A stretch of 64,000 bases of DNA, taken from the NCBI RefSeq assembly GCF_007829035.1, contig NZ_VIVQ01000001.1:186001-250000 (forward strand), in the 5' to 3' direction. The position numbers and the translations under genes are program-made. The stretch comes from Rudaeicoccus suwonensis (GTDB lineage Bacteria > Actinomycetota > Actinomycetes > Actinomycetales > Dermatophilaceae). The notes under the pieces were generated by a model. That model saw only the letters and a list, made by a program, of their open reading frames with translations. It searched no databases and was not told the DNA's origin. Below are positions 35,436-44,866 of the stretch, piece after piece (positions within the stretch are counted from its first letter, which is position 1; every line of letters begins with the position of its first letter).

Positions 35436-36685
35436 CGCAGGTAGCTGAGGCGATCACCCGGGTCCACCACGCGGAGTGGTCCCGGGTGGTCGCCGGACTC
35501 GCCCGCAGATTCGGTGATCTGGACGTCGCCGAGGATGCGGCTGCCGAGGCGTTCGCGGTTGCCGTCGAGCGGTGGCCCGTCGGCGGCGTACCGGTCAATC
35601 CGGGGGCGTGGCTGACGACCGTTGCGTCGCGCAAGGCGCTGGACCGACTGCGCCGTGAGTCCCACCGCGACACCAAACAACGGGAGGCAGCGATGCTGTC
35701 CGATGAAATGGCGCCCGGGCTTGGGACGGCGCCCGGTCCTGTCGCCGACGATCGGCTGCGGCTGATCTTCACCTGCTGCCACCCCGCGCTCGCCATACCT
35801 GCTCGGGTCGCTCTGACGCTGCGGATGCTCGGTGGTCTGTCGGTTGCCGAGATCGCCTCGGCGTTCCTTGTGCAGGAGACCACGATGGCCCAGCGGATCA
35901 CCCGGGCGAAGGCCAAGATCAAGGCCGCGCACATTCCCTACCGGGTGCCGCTGGCCGCTGACATCGCCGATCGCAGCGCGGCGGTGATGACGGTGCTTTT
36001 CCTGATCTTCAACGAGGGCTATCTCGCAAGTGGTGGGGGCGATGCGCTGCGGGTCGATCTCACCGACGAGGCGATCCGGCTGACTCGGCTGGTGCGTGAG
36101 CTGCTGCCGGACGACGGTGAGGTCGCGGGGCTGCTGGCGTTGATGCTGCTGACGGATGCGCGCCACCGTGCGCGGGTGTCAGCGACCGGTGAGCTCGTCA
36201 CGCTCTCCGAGCAGGATCGCGACCTCTGGGATGCCGGGTTGATCGCCGAGGGCTCGAGCTTGGTGCGCGAGCGGATTGCGGCCGTTGCGGCGGGTGGACC
36301 GTCGCCCGGCCGATTCCAGCTGCTGGCGGCGATCAATGCGGTTCACACTGCGGCCGCGTCCGTCGACGACACCGACTGGGCGCAGATCCGGACGCTCTAC
36401 GACCGGTTGGTGCTCATTGATCCATCACCCGTCGTGGCGTTGAACCGGGCTGTCGTCATCGCTGAGATCGACGGTGCTGCCGCGGGTTTGCGGATCGTCG
36501 ACGGACTGGGTGAGCCCCTTGCGGCGTACCACGCCTTCCACGCGACACGTGCCGATCTGTTGCGCCGGTTGTCGCGACGGGAGGAGGCCGTCGCTGCTTA
36601 TGACCTCGCGATCGACCTGGCCGGGAACGTTGGCGAACGCGCCTATCTGCGCCGTCGTCGGGACGAGGTGGCCGGCGATGCGTGA
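35432..36685 (+). CDS. ECF42-type RNA polymerase sigma factor
   Basis: A 417-residue sigma factor. Region 2 is DVAEDAAAEAFAVAVERWP followed by PGAWLTTVASRKALDRLRRE (residues about 30-80); region 4 is RVALTLRMLGGLSVAEIASAFLV with TTMAQRITRAKAKIK (about 125-165). A C-terminal extension of about 230 residues, TPR-like at the end (VVALNRAVVIAEIDG, AYHAFHATRADLLRRL), is typical of ECF42 (DUF6596). No anti-sigma factor is nearby, as expected for this group, where the extension and DGPF proteins are the associated parts. GTG 35432 is chosen for the four-base coupling; an open frame before it is antisense-like. Confidence 0.9.
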   Translation: MTQVAEAITRVHHAEWSRVVAGLARRFGDLDVAEDAAAEAFAVAVERWPVGGVPVNPGAWLTTVASRKALDRLRRESHRDTKQREAAMLSDEMAPGLGTAPGPVADDRLRLIFTCCHPALAIPARVALTLRMLGGLSVAEIASAFLVQETTMAQRITRAKAKIKAAHIPYRVPLAADIADRSAAVMTVLFLIFNEGYLASGGGDALRVDLTDEAIRLTRLVRELLPDDGEVAGLLALMLLTDARHRARVSATGELVTLSEQDRDLWDAGLIAEGSSLVRERIAAVAAGGPSPGRFQLLAAINAVHTAAASVDDTDWAQIRTLYDRLVLIDPSPVVALNRAVVIAEIDGAAAGLRIVDGLGEPLAAYHAFHATRADLLRRLSRREEAVAAYDLAIDLAGNVGERAYLRRRRDEVAGDA

Positions 36686-36724
36686 GCCTGTCGCGATGTC
36701 GGATGACGCCTCTAGAGTCGATGT

Positions 36725-37327
36725 ATGACGACCACACCCACCGCGGGCCGGCTCGAGATCGTGCTCTTTCACCATGTCCAAGGTCTCACGCCTGGGGTTC
36801 AGGCGCTCGCCGGGACGTTGCGCGCGGCCGGGCACATCGTGCACACCCCGGACTTGTTCGACGGGCAGACCTTCGCCTCGATCGAGGACGGTTTCGCTGC
36901 GGTGCAGGCCAAGGGAGGCGTCGAGCAATGGGCTGACGCTGCAGTGGCCGATCTGCCGAATGACATTGTCTACGCTGGTATTTCGCTCGGCGTGATGTCT
37001 GCGCAGCGGCTTGCTCAGACGCGGCCGGGCGCTCGTGCGGCGGTGTTGCTCGAGGCTTTTGTTCCGCCGACCGAGTTCGGCAACGGCTGGCCGGAGGGCG
37101 TGCCGGTGCAAGTGCACGGCACGGAACACGACCCGTTCTTTGGTGAAGAAGGCGACATCGACGCGGCTCGGCAGGTGGCCGATGAGGTGGCTGTCGCGGA
37201 GCTGTTCGTCTATCCCGGCGACGTGCACCTGTTCACCGACGCCTCGCTCCCGTCCTACGACGCGGCCGCGACCGCGCTGGTGATGGAGCGTGTGCTCACC
37301 TTGCTCGACCGAGTCCGGGCTGTATGA
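36725..37327 (+). CDS. Dienelactone hydrolase-like alpha/beta hydrolase
   Basis: A 200-residue alpha/beta hydrolase of the dienelactone hydrolase family. GISLGV (about 86-91) carries the nucleophile, a Ser where classical DLH has Cys; the acid and His lie in GTEHDPFF and GDVHLFTD. The substrate is unknown. It begins 39 bp after the sigma factor on the same strand and could be part of the same transcript. Confidence 0.82.
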   Translation: MTTTPTAGRLEIVLFHHVQGLTPGVQALAGTLRAAGHIVHTPDLFDGQTFASIEDGFAAVQAKGGVEQWADAAVADLPNDIVYAGISLGVMSAQRLAQTRPGARAAVLLEAFVPPTEFGNGWPEGVPVQVHGTEHDPFFGEEGDIDAARQVADEVAVAELFVYPGDVHLFTDASLPSYDAAATALVMERVLTLLDRVRAV

Positions 37328-37382
37328 CGCAGCACCCGCTGCCCGCATCGGCGATCCGTTGTGTGGCGGTGGTCGCTGGCGG

Positions 37383-38180
37383 ATGCCGGTCAGTTCGACA
37401 CGAGCCGGCGATGTGAGCCAGTGGGGCGCGGCATACGGTGCGTCGTTCGCGGGTTTGTGCGCAGGAACCATCGACGACGTCCTCGGTGATGTGGACGGCG
37501 GACGGCTGCTCGATGTCGGATGTGGCACCGGTGGTCTCGTCGAGACCGCACTCGCGCGGGGTATCGACACCTACGGAGTCGACGCGGACGCTGAGTCGTT
37601 GGTGCTCGCGAGTCGTTCGGGGCCTGGCCGGCTGTGCCAGGGCAGGCTGCCACAGCTTCCGTTCGCAGACGGCTCGTTCGAGACGGTCACAGCCAACTTC
37701 GTCATCAATCATGTGCGCCAACCACGTTCAGCTGCAACGGAACTCGCACGCATCACCGCTCCCGGTGGCCGGGTGGTTGCGACGATCTGGCCAGCAGGGC
37801 GCACTGAATGGGGCGGTCTGATGGCTGACGTTTTTGCTGCTGCTGCAGTCGTTCCGCTTGAGGGCGGGCGGCTACCTGAGGGCGAGGATTTCGAGCTTTC
37901 CTGCGGTGGACTGGCTGGTCTGTTGCGCGGGGCGGGACTGCGGGTGACAGCCGCGCGCGAGATCGAGTGGGTCTGGCACACGACGCCCCGAGCGCTGTGG
38001 TCCGGCGTCGCGGGAGGTGTCGCGACAGTCGGCCGCACCTACCTCGCCCAGGCACCGGCAGTGCAGCGCCGGGTGAAGGAGGAGTTCTTCGCACGTGTCG
38101 GGTCGGGCGGCAGGGACAGTGAGGTCGCTTTTATCAGCACGGCTGTGTATGTCGCCACCGTCGCAGCCTGCAGTGTTTAG
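37383..38180 (+). CDS. Class I SAM-dependent methyltransferase
   Basis: A 265-residue methyltransferase of the Methyltransf_11 type. SAM motif I is LLDVGCGTGGLVETAL near residue 42-57, acidic motif II is YGVDADAESLVLA, and NFVINHVRQP marks motif III. The acceptor is unknown. ATG 37383 is chosen because it follows a family-like N-terminus (QWGAAYGASFAG); an upstream start at 37290 would overlap the hydrolase. No good Shine-Dalgarno is seen. Confidence 0.78.
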   Translation: MPVSSTRAGDVSQWGAAYGASFAGLCAGTIDDVLGDVDGGRLLDVGCGTGGLVETALARGIDTYGVDADAESLVLASRSGPGRLCQGRLPQLPFADGSFETVTANFVINHVRQPRSAATELARITAPGGRVVATIWPAGRTEWGGLMADVFAAAAVVPLEGGRLPEGEDFELSCGGLAGLLRGAGLRVTAAREIEWVWHTTPRALWSGVAGGVATVGRTYLAQAPAVQRRVKEEFFARVGSGGRDSEVAFISTAVYVATVAACSV

Positions 38181-38187
38181 CCGTCGA

Positions 38188-38817
38188 TCACCAGGTGCTC
38201 AGTGGTGCGAATTGCGCCCAGTCGGTGGGTAGGTCGAGCGGGTCCCAGTTGTTGGGCGGTTCCCATGTGGCCCAGTGGGATTCGGCTGGAACCCCGTCTC
38301 GTTCGACCAGATTCTTGACTCGAGCGAAGTCGGCTCGGAGTGTCGCGGCTTCGGCATCGGTGAAGCGCCCGTCGAGCACTTCCTGTTCGAACTCGGTGAC
38401 ATCCTTCTCCTCGATCGTGCCGTCCGGAGCAATGACCAGGTCGAGTTCCTGATCGGTGCCGTCGATTCCACCGCTGAACCGTTGGATCGGGCGGATCATG
38501 TCGATGTACCAGCACTCGAGCTCACGATTGTCGCCATGCCAGAAGACACTGACCTGCCACGGCTGGCCGAAGCGGGCGATCGTGAGCTTTCCGTGACCGG
38601 TCCAGCGCTGAGCGCCCCGTGACTTCCACGGATGTTCACCGAGGGGGTGGCCGTCGGGGAAGCCGAATTCGGCCCCGGGCGGAATGAACGTGACGAGGCG
38701 ATCGCCGGTGTCTTCCACGACGTACTCGCACGTGGCCATCCAAACCGCGTCCCGGTGGATCTCGCGAGTGAGGATGACGTCGCCCGGCTCCCAGCATGTG
38801 CCGCTGAACTGTTTCAC
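38188..38817 (-). CDS. DUF402 (FomD-like) domain protein
   Basis: A 209-residue DUF402 protein. The DUF402 core FHWGDNRELECWYIDMI-like block is at about 95-115, and the conserved Asp residues that coordinate metal in the family are in YIDMI and LDLVIAPDG. FomD, the best known member, hydrolyses a cytidylyl intermediate; other members are uncharacterised. GTG 38817 is favoured by TATCGT seven bases upstream, a leaderless arrangement; the frame to 38940 is antisense to the next gene's start. Confidence 0.8.
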   Translation of the reverse strand: MKQFSGTCWEPGDVILTREIHRDAVWMATCEYVVEDTGDRLVTFIPPGAEFGFPDGHPLGEHPWKSRGAQRWTGHGKLTIARFGQPWQVSVFWHGDNRELECWYIDMIRPIQRFSGGIDGTDQELDLVIAPDGTIEEKDVTEFEQEVLDGRFTDAEAATLRADFARVKNLVERDGVPAESHWATWEPPNNWDPLDLPTDWAQFAPLSTW

Positions 38818-38892
38818 CGGGCCGACGATACGGCGCGATGTCGCATCAGCCCTGCGGTCGGCATACCTGAGTGGAGGTCTAGCGTCTTTGCC

Positions 38893-39648
38893 ATGGCACG
38901 TGATGCAGACGAGCGGCAGCGGCTGGGCAGGGCGTTTCAAGTCGGAGGCGCGAGGTACGACAGGTTGCGGCCGTCATACCCGATCGACGCGGTGCGATGG
39001 CTGGTCGGGTCGACGGAGCCGCTGCGCGTCGTCGACATCGGAGCAGGCACCGGCAAGCTGACCGCGCAGATCGTCGATCTCGGTCATGCCGTGACAGCGG
39101 TCGAGCCCAGCGCCGACATGGCCGATCAACTGACTGCGCATCTGCCCGATGTCGCGGTGTCACACGGGTCGGGTGAAGCAACCGGGTTGCCCGATCGAAG
39201 TGCTGACGTGGTGGTCTACGGGCAGGCCTGGCACTGGGCCGATCCGGTGGCTGCATCGGCGGAGGCCGCGCGAATCCTGGCTGTGGGTGGTCACCTGGGG
39301 CTGATCTGGAATTTCCTCGATCTGCGTGATGCACGTATGGCGGCGCTGGACGCTGCGAGCCACGATCTCGATCAGGGCAGCACCGAGAACTCGTCGTCGG
39401 CGAAGTCCGTCGGTGCACAATTCGGTGAGCCGGCGGTGCGCGAGTTCATCTGGTCACTGCCGACATCGACGCGCGACCTCGCCGACCGGGTGACGACGCG
39501 CTCGTACTACCTGGCTGCCGACAAGCCGGGACAACAACATCTGCGGGAGTTGTGCGCTGAGACGGTGGAGCGCGAATTCGGCCCGATCGGGGACACCGTG
39601 GTCGAGGTGCCGCACCGCACGATCGCCTACCGTTTCGCGATCGGCTGA
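38893..39648 (+). CDS. Class I SAM-dependent methyltransferase
   Basis: A 251-residue methyltransferase. SAM motif I VVDIGAGTGKLTAQI (about 49-63), motif II AVEPSADM, motif III VVYGQAWHWADP and HLGLIWNFLDL fit the Methyltransf_25/11 group with a small-molecule substrate. ATG 38893 lies seven bases after TAGCGT with no Shine-Dalgarno: leaderless. Divergent from the DUF402 gene. Followed by a perfect 17-bp hairpin. Confidence 0.85.
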   Translation: MARDADERQRLGRAFQVGGARYDRLRPSYPIDAVRWLVGSTEPLRVVDIGAGTGKLTAQIVDLGHAVTAVEPSADMADQLTAHLPDVAVSHGSGEATGLPDRSADVVVYGQAWHWADPVAASAEAARILAVGGHLGLIWNFLDLRDARMAALDAASHDLDQGSTENSSSAKSVGAQFGEPAVREFIWSLPTSTRDLADRVTTRSYYLAADKPGQQHLRELCAETVEREFGPIGDTVVEVPHRTIAYRFAIG

Positions 39649-39668
39649 CCTGCTGCGCCATCGTTCGT

Positions 39669-39709
39669 GCACTCTGCGCTGCCCCACATCCTGGGGCAGC
39701 GCAGAGTGC
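39669..39709. terminator. Strong hairpin after the methyltransferase
   Basis: Perfect 17-bp arms GCACTCTGCGCTGCCCC and its complement around ACATCCT, 20 bp after the stop. Confidence 0.85.
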
Positions 39710-39885
39710 CTTCGATGGGTGTTGTCGCTCGCCTCACGAGGTCCTGGTCGTGTCTCCCGCTCTGACAATGGGCGGATGCATCGCCTTCGATCGCCTCGAC
39801 CTGGTCCAGCCAGGACTGGGGGCCGCTAAATCTCTTGCGAGCGGGAGGGGTGCGGGTGATGATCGCACTTCGTGGGAGGTAGACG

Positions 39886-40830
39886 ATGACTCGGCATTCG
39901 CATGCCAGGGGAGTGCGGATGGACTTCGCATCCGCGCCCGACTCCGTGCGTGATTGGGCCAATGACCACCTGGGTGGCGACCTGAGTGCGGTGACCGACT
40001 GTGTCGGCGGGATGTCGCCGGGACCTGCTGCTCGTCTTCGATCTAGTTCGGGCAGAACGGCATTCGTGAAGGCGTGCGGCCCCGAGTTGAATCCGGTCAC
40101 ACCCGAACTGTTGCGCGATGAGGCCCGGATCCTTGCGTGCCTGCCGGACCATCCGAACCTGCCTCGTCTGCTCGACGTGTATGACGACGGCAACTGGGTC
40201 GCGTTGCTTATCGAGGACCTGCCGGGCGCTGTTCCCGATGTTCCCTGGTCATCCGACGATCTCCGTCGAGCGAACGATGTGCTGTCGGCGCTGCGTCCCG
40301 TACTTGACGGCATCTCCGCGGACTGGGTGCCGTTGGCGACGGAGAATGCACCGATCTTCACCGATGGTTGGAAGTTGCTCGCGGATCGACTCGACCAGGT
40401 CGACCCATGGTGGGCCAGACATCATGACGCGTTGGCGGCGCATGCAGAGCGGGCGGCGGCGCTCATCAACGGAGAAACGTTGCTGCACTGGGACATTCGG
40501 GCGGACAACATGATCTTCGGCGATGGCCGCGACGTTCTGATCGACTGGGGTCAGGTGCGTCGCGGAGCTGATTGGATCGACCATGCGTTGCTCGCAATGG
40601 ATTGCGCGATGAGTGGAGCCTCGATCTCCGCGGCGACGTGTTTCGCGCGGCAGCCCGACTTGGCCGACCGTGATCCTTCCGACCTGATCGTGCTGATGGC
40701 TTCTGCAGCGATGACGCTCGCTGCGCGCTCGACGGAAGAAGCACCGCCGGGCCTGCCCACGATCGTGGCCACTCGCGCTCGGTGGGCCGAGAACCTCCGC
40801 CGCGAACTCGAGAGCTGCGGAATCCGGTGA
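39886..40830 (+). CDS. Aminoglycoside phosphotransferase (APH)-family kinase
   Basis: A 314-residue APH-fold kinase. The catalytic loop is LLHWDIRADNMIF (HxDxxxxN, about 203-213) followed by the metal-binding VLIDWGQVRRG; FVKACGP near 63 carries the ATP-site Lys. Proteins of this type phosphorylate antibiotics, choline, homoserine or sugars; the substrate is unknown and resistance should not be assumed. GGGAGG eight bases upstream sets ATG 39886. Convergent with thyX. Confidence 0.78.
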   Translation: MTRHSHARGVRMDFASAPDSVRDWANDHLGGDLSAVTDCVGGMSPGPAARLRSSSGRTAFVKACGPELNPVTPELLRDEARILACLPDHPNLPRLLDVYDDGNWVALLIEDLPGAVPDVPWSSDDLRRANDVLSALRPVLDGISADWVPLATENAPIFTDGWKLLADRLDQVDPWWARHHDALAAHAERAAALINGETLLHWDIRADNMIFGDGRDVLIDWGQVRRGADWIDHALLAMDCAMSGASISAATCFARQPDLADRDPSDLIVLMASAAMTLAARSTEEAPPGLPTIVATRARWAENLRRELESCGIR

Positions 40831-40836
40831 GTTGGG

Positions 40837-41586
40837 TCAGCTGGGAAAGAGCGCCTCGCGCCAGACTCGATGTGTCACTGGCATTTGTTGTGCGAAGTGC
40901 TGCTCCATTTCAGCGGCGACCTCTTGGATTTCGACGAGGGCATCGGGGGCGGAGCGCAGGTTCAGAAAGTGCATCAGGTTGCGCGGGTTGACGGTGGCCC
41001 AGAAAGACGTCATGACGTTCACGGGGAGAACGTCGCGAGCGACTTCTCGCGCGATACCGGCGTCGAGCATGCGGTGGTAGGCCACGTAACAGTTAGCAGT
41101 GTTTGCGGTGATGGTGTTGCGCACCAAGTCGACCTGCTCTTGAGAGCCGGACTCGAATCGGTATGCGCCGACCTTGCCCTCCTGCCGCAATGGTCGTGAG
41201 GCTGGTGGCAAATAGAACACATCCGGAAGTACGGTATAACGACCGCTGATTTCGTTGAACGAGAACGTGCGGTGACGCATGAATTCCCTCGCAACGAACA
41301 GCGGAGTGGTCACGATGAACGTGAACTGCCCGTGTTCGAAGGGGGAGGTGTGGTGGTTGCGCCAGAGGAACCGAATCAGTCCCTCGATCCGCCCAGCTTC
41401 GGCTTCTTTGGCGTGGGCGGCTTCGTCTTGAGACACCCACGCCGCGCGCGCGACGTCCAAGTCGCTCGCGGACGCGCGATAGAGCTCCACGGTCGATGTA
41501 CCTACAAACTGGGGCTGCGGATCTGAGGTCACTCGAGGAGTATCACTCAGGGCAACCTCGGCTCCACCACCCGGCACTCTGATCAT
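40837..41586 (-). CDS. thyX: FAD-dependent thymidylate synthase
   Basis: A 249-residue flavin-dependent thymidylate synthase, which methylates dUMP with methylene-THF using FADH2. The ThyX signature RHRTFSFNEISGRY is at 104-117, and the dUMP-binding C-terminal NLMHFLNLRSAPDALVEIQEVA is intact. The start at 41586 adds a short non-conserved head; ATG or GTG further in could also serve. Whether thyA also exists cannot be seen here. Confidence 0.96.
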   Translation of the reverse strand: MIRVPGGGAEVALSDTPRVTSDPQPQFVGTSTVELYRASASDLDVARAAWVSQDEAAHAKEAEAGRIEGLIRFLWRNHHTSPFEHGQFTFIVTTPLFVAREFMRHRTFSFNEISGRYTVLPDVFYLPPASRPLRQEGKVGAYRFESGSQEQVDLVRNTITANTANCYVAYHRMLDAGIAREVARDVLPVNVMTSFWATVNPRNLMHFLNLRSAPDALVEIQEVAAEMEQHFAQQMPVTHRVWREALFPS

Positions 41587-41723
41587 TGGTGGGCTGGTCT
41601 AGCCGATCTTGTCGAGCGAGTGCGGGACTTCCTCGGCGATATCGACCCTGACACCGGCTATCTGGCCGACTGAAGAGCAGTCAAATGTGTCACTCAACGG
41701 TTGGGTGCGTGCAGAAATTGCGA
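41587..41723. other. Short intergenic, possible gene remnant
   Basis: Plus-strand frame from about 41590 reads WWAGLADLVERVRDFLGDIDPDTGYLAD and stops at 41674. It has protein-like codon use but no start, so it may be the 3' end of a lost gene or chance. Nothing else is seen. Confidence 0.25.
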
Positions 41724-42635
41724 CTATGAATTATGGGAATCATCGCTTTTGATGAGGTGGTTGTACAGAAAGTCGAGGGTGTGTTGGAGGGCATCGGTGC
41801 ACGTGCTGGTTTGCGCGAAATCGTGCCTTCCGCCCTCGATCAGCATGAGTTCATAAGGCACGCCGACCTCGTCGAGCGTTTCGGCCAGTGCAACGCTTTG
41901 TTCCATCGGAACTACCTGGTCGTCGGTCCCATGAACGAGGAACATCGGCGGCGACTGCGGGCCGATGCAATCACTCGGCTTGTACCAGTGACCGCCCTCG
42001 TCGTCCGGAGGCCCAAGAGTGGCTCGCATCGGCGAGCCGGACGCGCGGAACTTCGATGAGCGCAGTGGATCGTGTATGCCGTACCAACTGGCGACCGCTC
42101 GGATCGGCTCGGCGCCCTCATCGGCGGACGCTCCCGCGATCGTGACGATGGTTGCGCCTGCGGAGTTGCCCCACATGCCAACGTTGGTCGGGTCGATGTT
42201 GAACTCGATCGCATGTGCGCGGATGTACCGCAGCGCCTCGCGGACATCCTCGACCGGCTGGGGAAATTTCACCAGGTTGCTCGTTCGGTATTCCACGCTG
42301 GCGATCGCGATGCCCCGCTGGGCCAAGGGCACCAATGCCGGGAGATACCGGGCGCGGTGAACATTTCGAAAGCCGCCGCCTTTGACGAAAACAACAAGCG
42401 GAGTCGGTGTCTTCGTGACGGGCTTCAAAAAGTCGAAATGGAGTTGTTGCCCGCCGGACAGAAGATGATCACCCTCGAATTGGGTGTAGACCAGATCGGG
42501 ATACGACTCGACAAAATGATGTGTCGGCGGCGTCAGTTGCACCGTAAAAGACCGAACCACAAAACCTCGTTCCAGCAAAAGTCCTTCAATCAATTGAGTC
42601 AATATGTTACGCCTCGGTTGTACTTCAAGGCGCAT
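41724..42635 (-). CDS. Alpha/beta hydrolase (esterase, HSL-like)
   Basis: A 303-residue alpha/beta hydrolase. KGGGFRNVHR (about 85-94) is the HGGG-type oxyanion loop, GMWGNSAGAT (about 153-162) carries the catalytic Ser, and HGTDDQVVP and GGRHDFA near the end carry Asp and His. It resembles carboxylesterases of the lipase/peptidase S9-type group; substrate unknown. Codon use includes more AAA, AAC and TTT than its neighbours, so with the following genes it may be a transferred segment. The start at 42635 is the first in frame; AGGAGC is 12 bases upstream. Confidence 0.82.
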   Translation of the reverse strand: MRLEVQPRRNILTQLIEGLLLERGFVVRSFTVQLTPPTHHFVESYPDLVYTQFEGDHLLSGGQQLHFDFLKPVTKTPTPLVVFVKGGGFRNVHRARYLPALVPLAQRGIAIASVEYRTSNLVKFPQPVEDVREALRYIRAHAIEFNIDPTNVGMWGNSAGATIVTIAGASADEGAEPIRAVASWYGIHDPLRSSKFRASGSPMRATLGPPDDEGGHWYKPSDCIGPQSPPMFLVHGTDDQVVPMEQSVALAETLDEVGVPYELMLIEGGRHDFAQTSTCTDALQHTLDFLYNHLIKSDDSHNS

Positions 42636-42971
42636 CGTGCTGGGCCGCTCCTGGCGTGCCCAGCCGCGCTACAGGCCGGAAGCGCGATACGGCGGGTCGG
42701 GCTCAGTGAAGCCTCCGGCTCAAGAGTTGAGTCACGCATGGTGGTGCATCGTGGTCGTCTTCGGCGCAACCCATGTCGACGGGGTCACTGGACAATCGAT
42801 GACACATGGCGTGTCGCGTACGGTGACGTCCTACACGTGTGATGACACGGTGGGCCGATCGGTGTGACGGTTGCTTAGCCTGTGACCGGTGTCCGGCCGT
42901 CAAATGGCGGGCTTGGCACAGCGGCGTTTGTAGCAGAGCATGAGTTGATGGGGCGGAGGGAAATGCCAACG
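42636..42971. other. Intergenic between divergent genes, no gene seen
   Basis: About 330 bp separating the esterase start from the phosphatase start. It holds the phosphatase Shine-Dalgarno GGAGGG but no other recognisable element; GAGTTGAGTC at 42724 resembles half of an HspR site but has no partner arm. Confidence 0.4.
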
Positions 42972-43428
42972 ATGAACCACCACAGGGCGGAAGATTTGCT
43001 GCCAATCGCGGATGCTGTTCGACCCGATTTTCCTTGGCTCTGGTGGGCTCGCAATGACAGCGCCCGCCTTGCCGGAATGGCTGCGCCGCCGGATGGATTC
43101 CCATTCGGATTCTTGAAAGAACGTGGACTGGACACGGTCGTGTCGCTTGTGGGAGTGACTGCCTACGATCCAACTCCCCTGGGTAAGTGCAGCTTTGAGT
43201 TGGAGGACCTCCGGGGCGGCTCAGAGCCTCGCAATCCAGCAGCAGAAGGGGCTGAAGTTGCTCGCGCCGTCTCTGCCGTTTCGGAGCTCATTCGCAAAGG
43301 CCACGGCGTTGTCGTGCATTGCCGAATGGGTGTCGGACGAACAGGATTGGTCCTCGGTGCGTTTCTCGTCGCCAATGGGCACCATCCCGACAAGGTCACC
43401 ACCTGGTTGGATGATGTGCAAAAAGCGA

Positions 43429-43436
43429 GAGGTGTC
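43429..43436. repeat. Target-site duplication, left copy
   Basis: GAGGTGTC, immediately before the IS element; repeated exactly at 44859-44866. Eight bp is the expected length for IS256-family insertion. Confidence 0.9.
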
Positions 43437-44858
43437 GGTCAAGTCCCTGGTAGTGGTGTAGCGGGGTGCGTTCTCCTTGTTGAGGTTTTAGGTGGTGAGT
43501 TGGGGTAGGTGATCAGCTCCGATCTGGGGTTCGGTGCCGGGCGTGGGGGTGATGCGGCATCGGGTGAGGATGTCGAGGCCGAGGTAGCGGCGTCCTTCTG
43601 CCCATTCGTCGGTTTGCTCGGCCAGGACGGCTCCGACCAGGCGCACGATCGCGGCCCGGTGGGGGAAGATGCCGACGGAGTCGGTACGGCGGCGGATCTC
43701 CCGGTTGAGGCGTTCGGTGGGGTTGTTGGACCAGATCTGGGTCCACACGTCTTTGGGGAACGTGGTGAACGCCAGGATGTCCGCGCGAGCAGCGTCGAGG
43801 TGGGCGTGCACGTCGGGCAGCTTCTCCTGGACGTAGTCCAGGAGCCGGTCGAACTGGGCATGCACGCTGGCCGTGTCGGGTTGGTCATACACCGAGTGCA
43901 GCATCGCTTTGACTGCTGGCCACATGCTTTTCGGTGTCACGCTCATGAGGTTCGCGGCGTAGTGCGTGCGGCAGCGTTGCCAGGACGCGCCGGGTAGGTT
44001 CGCGCCGATCGCTTCCACCAGGCCGTGGTGGGCGTCGGAAGTGACCAGTCGGACACCGCTCAGGCCGCGGGCGACCAAGTCGGCGAAGAACTCCTTCCAC
44101 GCCGGCCCGGTCTCTGAGGTGGCTACCCGTAGGCCGAGGACTTCGCGGTGCCCATCACCGTTGACACCAGTCGCTAACAAGGCGACGGCGTTGATGACGC
44201 GCCCGCCTTCACGCACTTTCATCGTGAGCGCGTCAGCGGTCACGAACGTGAACGGACCCGCATCACTCAAGGGCCGGTGCCGGAAGTCCTCGACGATGCC
44301 ATCGAGATCGGCTGCCATCCGAGACACCTGCGATTTCGACAGTGAGTCGATGCCCAATGTCTTCACCAACTTGTCCATCCGGCGGGTAGACACCCCGGCC
44401 AGGTAGCAGTCCGCGACCACGGTGATCAACGCGGACTCGGTGCGTTTGCGTCGTTCCAGCAGCCACTGGGGAAAGTAGGTCCCGGTGCGTAGCTTCGGGA
44501 TCGCGACGTCGATTGTGCCGACCCTGGTGTCCAAGGGCCGGTGACGGTACCCGTTGCGTTGCGCGGACCGCTCGGGTGAGGGACGACCGTACTCGGCGCC
44601 CACGACCGCGTCAGCGTCCGCGGACAACAACGCGTTAATCACCGTTTGCAACAGACTGCGCATCAGATCCGGACTGGCTTCGGACAAGGCCTCGCTCAGC
44701 AAGCTGGCAGGGTCGACAATATGTGGTGCGGTCATCGTGATGACTCCATTCGAGAGTGCAGTGAGACGTTCACTCGAAGGATCACGCGGTGGCCGCACCC
44801 ACGTCCACTACCAGGACGATCACGGCGACCGCGCTACACCACTATGCGGGACTCAACT
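43437..44858. mobile_element. IS256-family insertion sequence (1,422 bp)
   Basis: Bounded by 8-bp target duplications and imperfect terminal inverted repeats about 30 bp long; both ends share TAGTGGTGTAGCG and AGTCCC. It carries one transposase gene on the minus strand, and the transposase stop lies 51 bp from the left end. Length is typical of the family. Confidence 0.93.
43488..44735 (-). CDS. IS256-family (Mutator-type) DDE transposase
   Basis: A 415-residue transposase. The catalytic acids are in FVTADALTMK (first Asp), LVTSDAHHGL (second Asp) and NPTERLNREIRRR (Glu), in the usual order for IS256; HYAANL and CRTHYAAN blocks are also conserved. ATG 44735 with GGAG upstream is chosen over the longer frame to 44798. 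The gene is intact, so the element may still be mobile. It inserted in opposite orientation to the phosphatase gene. Confidence 0.96.
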   Translation of the reverse strand: MTAPHIVDPASLLSEALSEASPDLMRSLLQTVINALLSADADAVVGAEYGRPSPERSAQRNGYRHRPLDTRVGTIDVAIPKLRTGTYFPQWLLERRKRTESALITVVADCYLAGVSTRRMDKLVKTLGIDSLSKSQVSRMAADLDGIVEDFRHRPLSDAGPFTFVTADALTMKVREGGRVINAVALLATGVNGDGHREVLGLRVATSETGPAWKEFFADLVARGLSGVRLVTSDAHHGLVEAIGANLPGASWQRCRTHYAANLMSVTPKSMWPAVKAMLHSVYDQPDTASVHAQFDRLLDYVQEKLPDVHAHLDAARADILAFTTFPKDVWTQIWSNNPTERLNREIRRRTDSVGIFPHRAAIVRLVGAVLAEQTDEWAEGRRYLGLDILTRCRITPTPGTEPQIGADHLPQLTT

Positions 44859-44866
44859 GAGGTGTC
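44859..44866. repeat. Target-site duplication, right copy
   Basis: GAGGTGTC, identical to 43429-43436, directly after the IS right end. Confidence 0.9.

Noticed and set aside
39886-40830. APH-family gene as an antibiotic resistance determinant
   Set aside because: The fold is shared by many housekeeping kinases; no substrate-defining residues could be assigned.
42724-42733. GAGTTGAGTC before the phosphatase gene as an HspR box
   Set aside because: Only one half-site is present; no ACTCAAG-like arm lies seven bases on.
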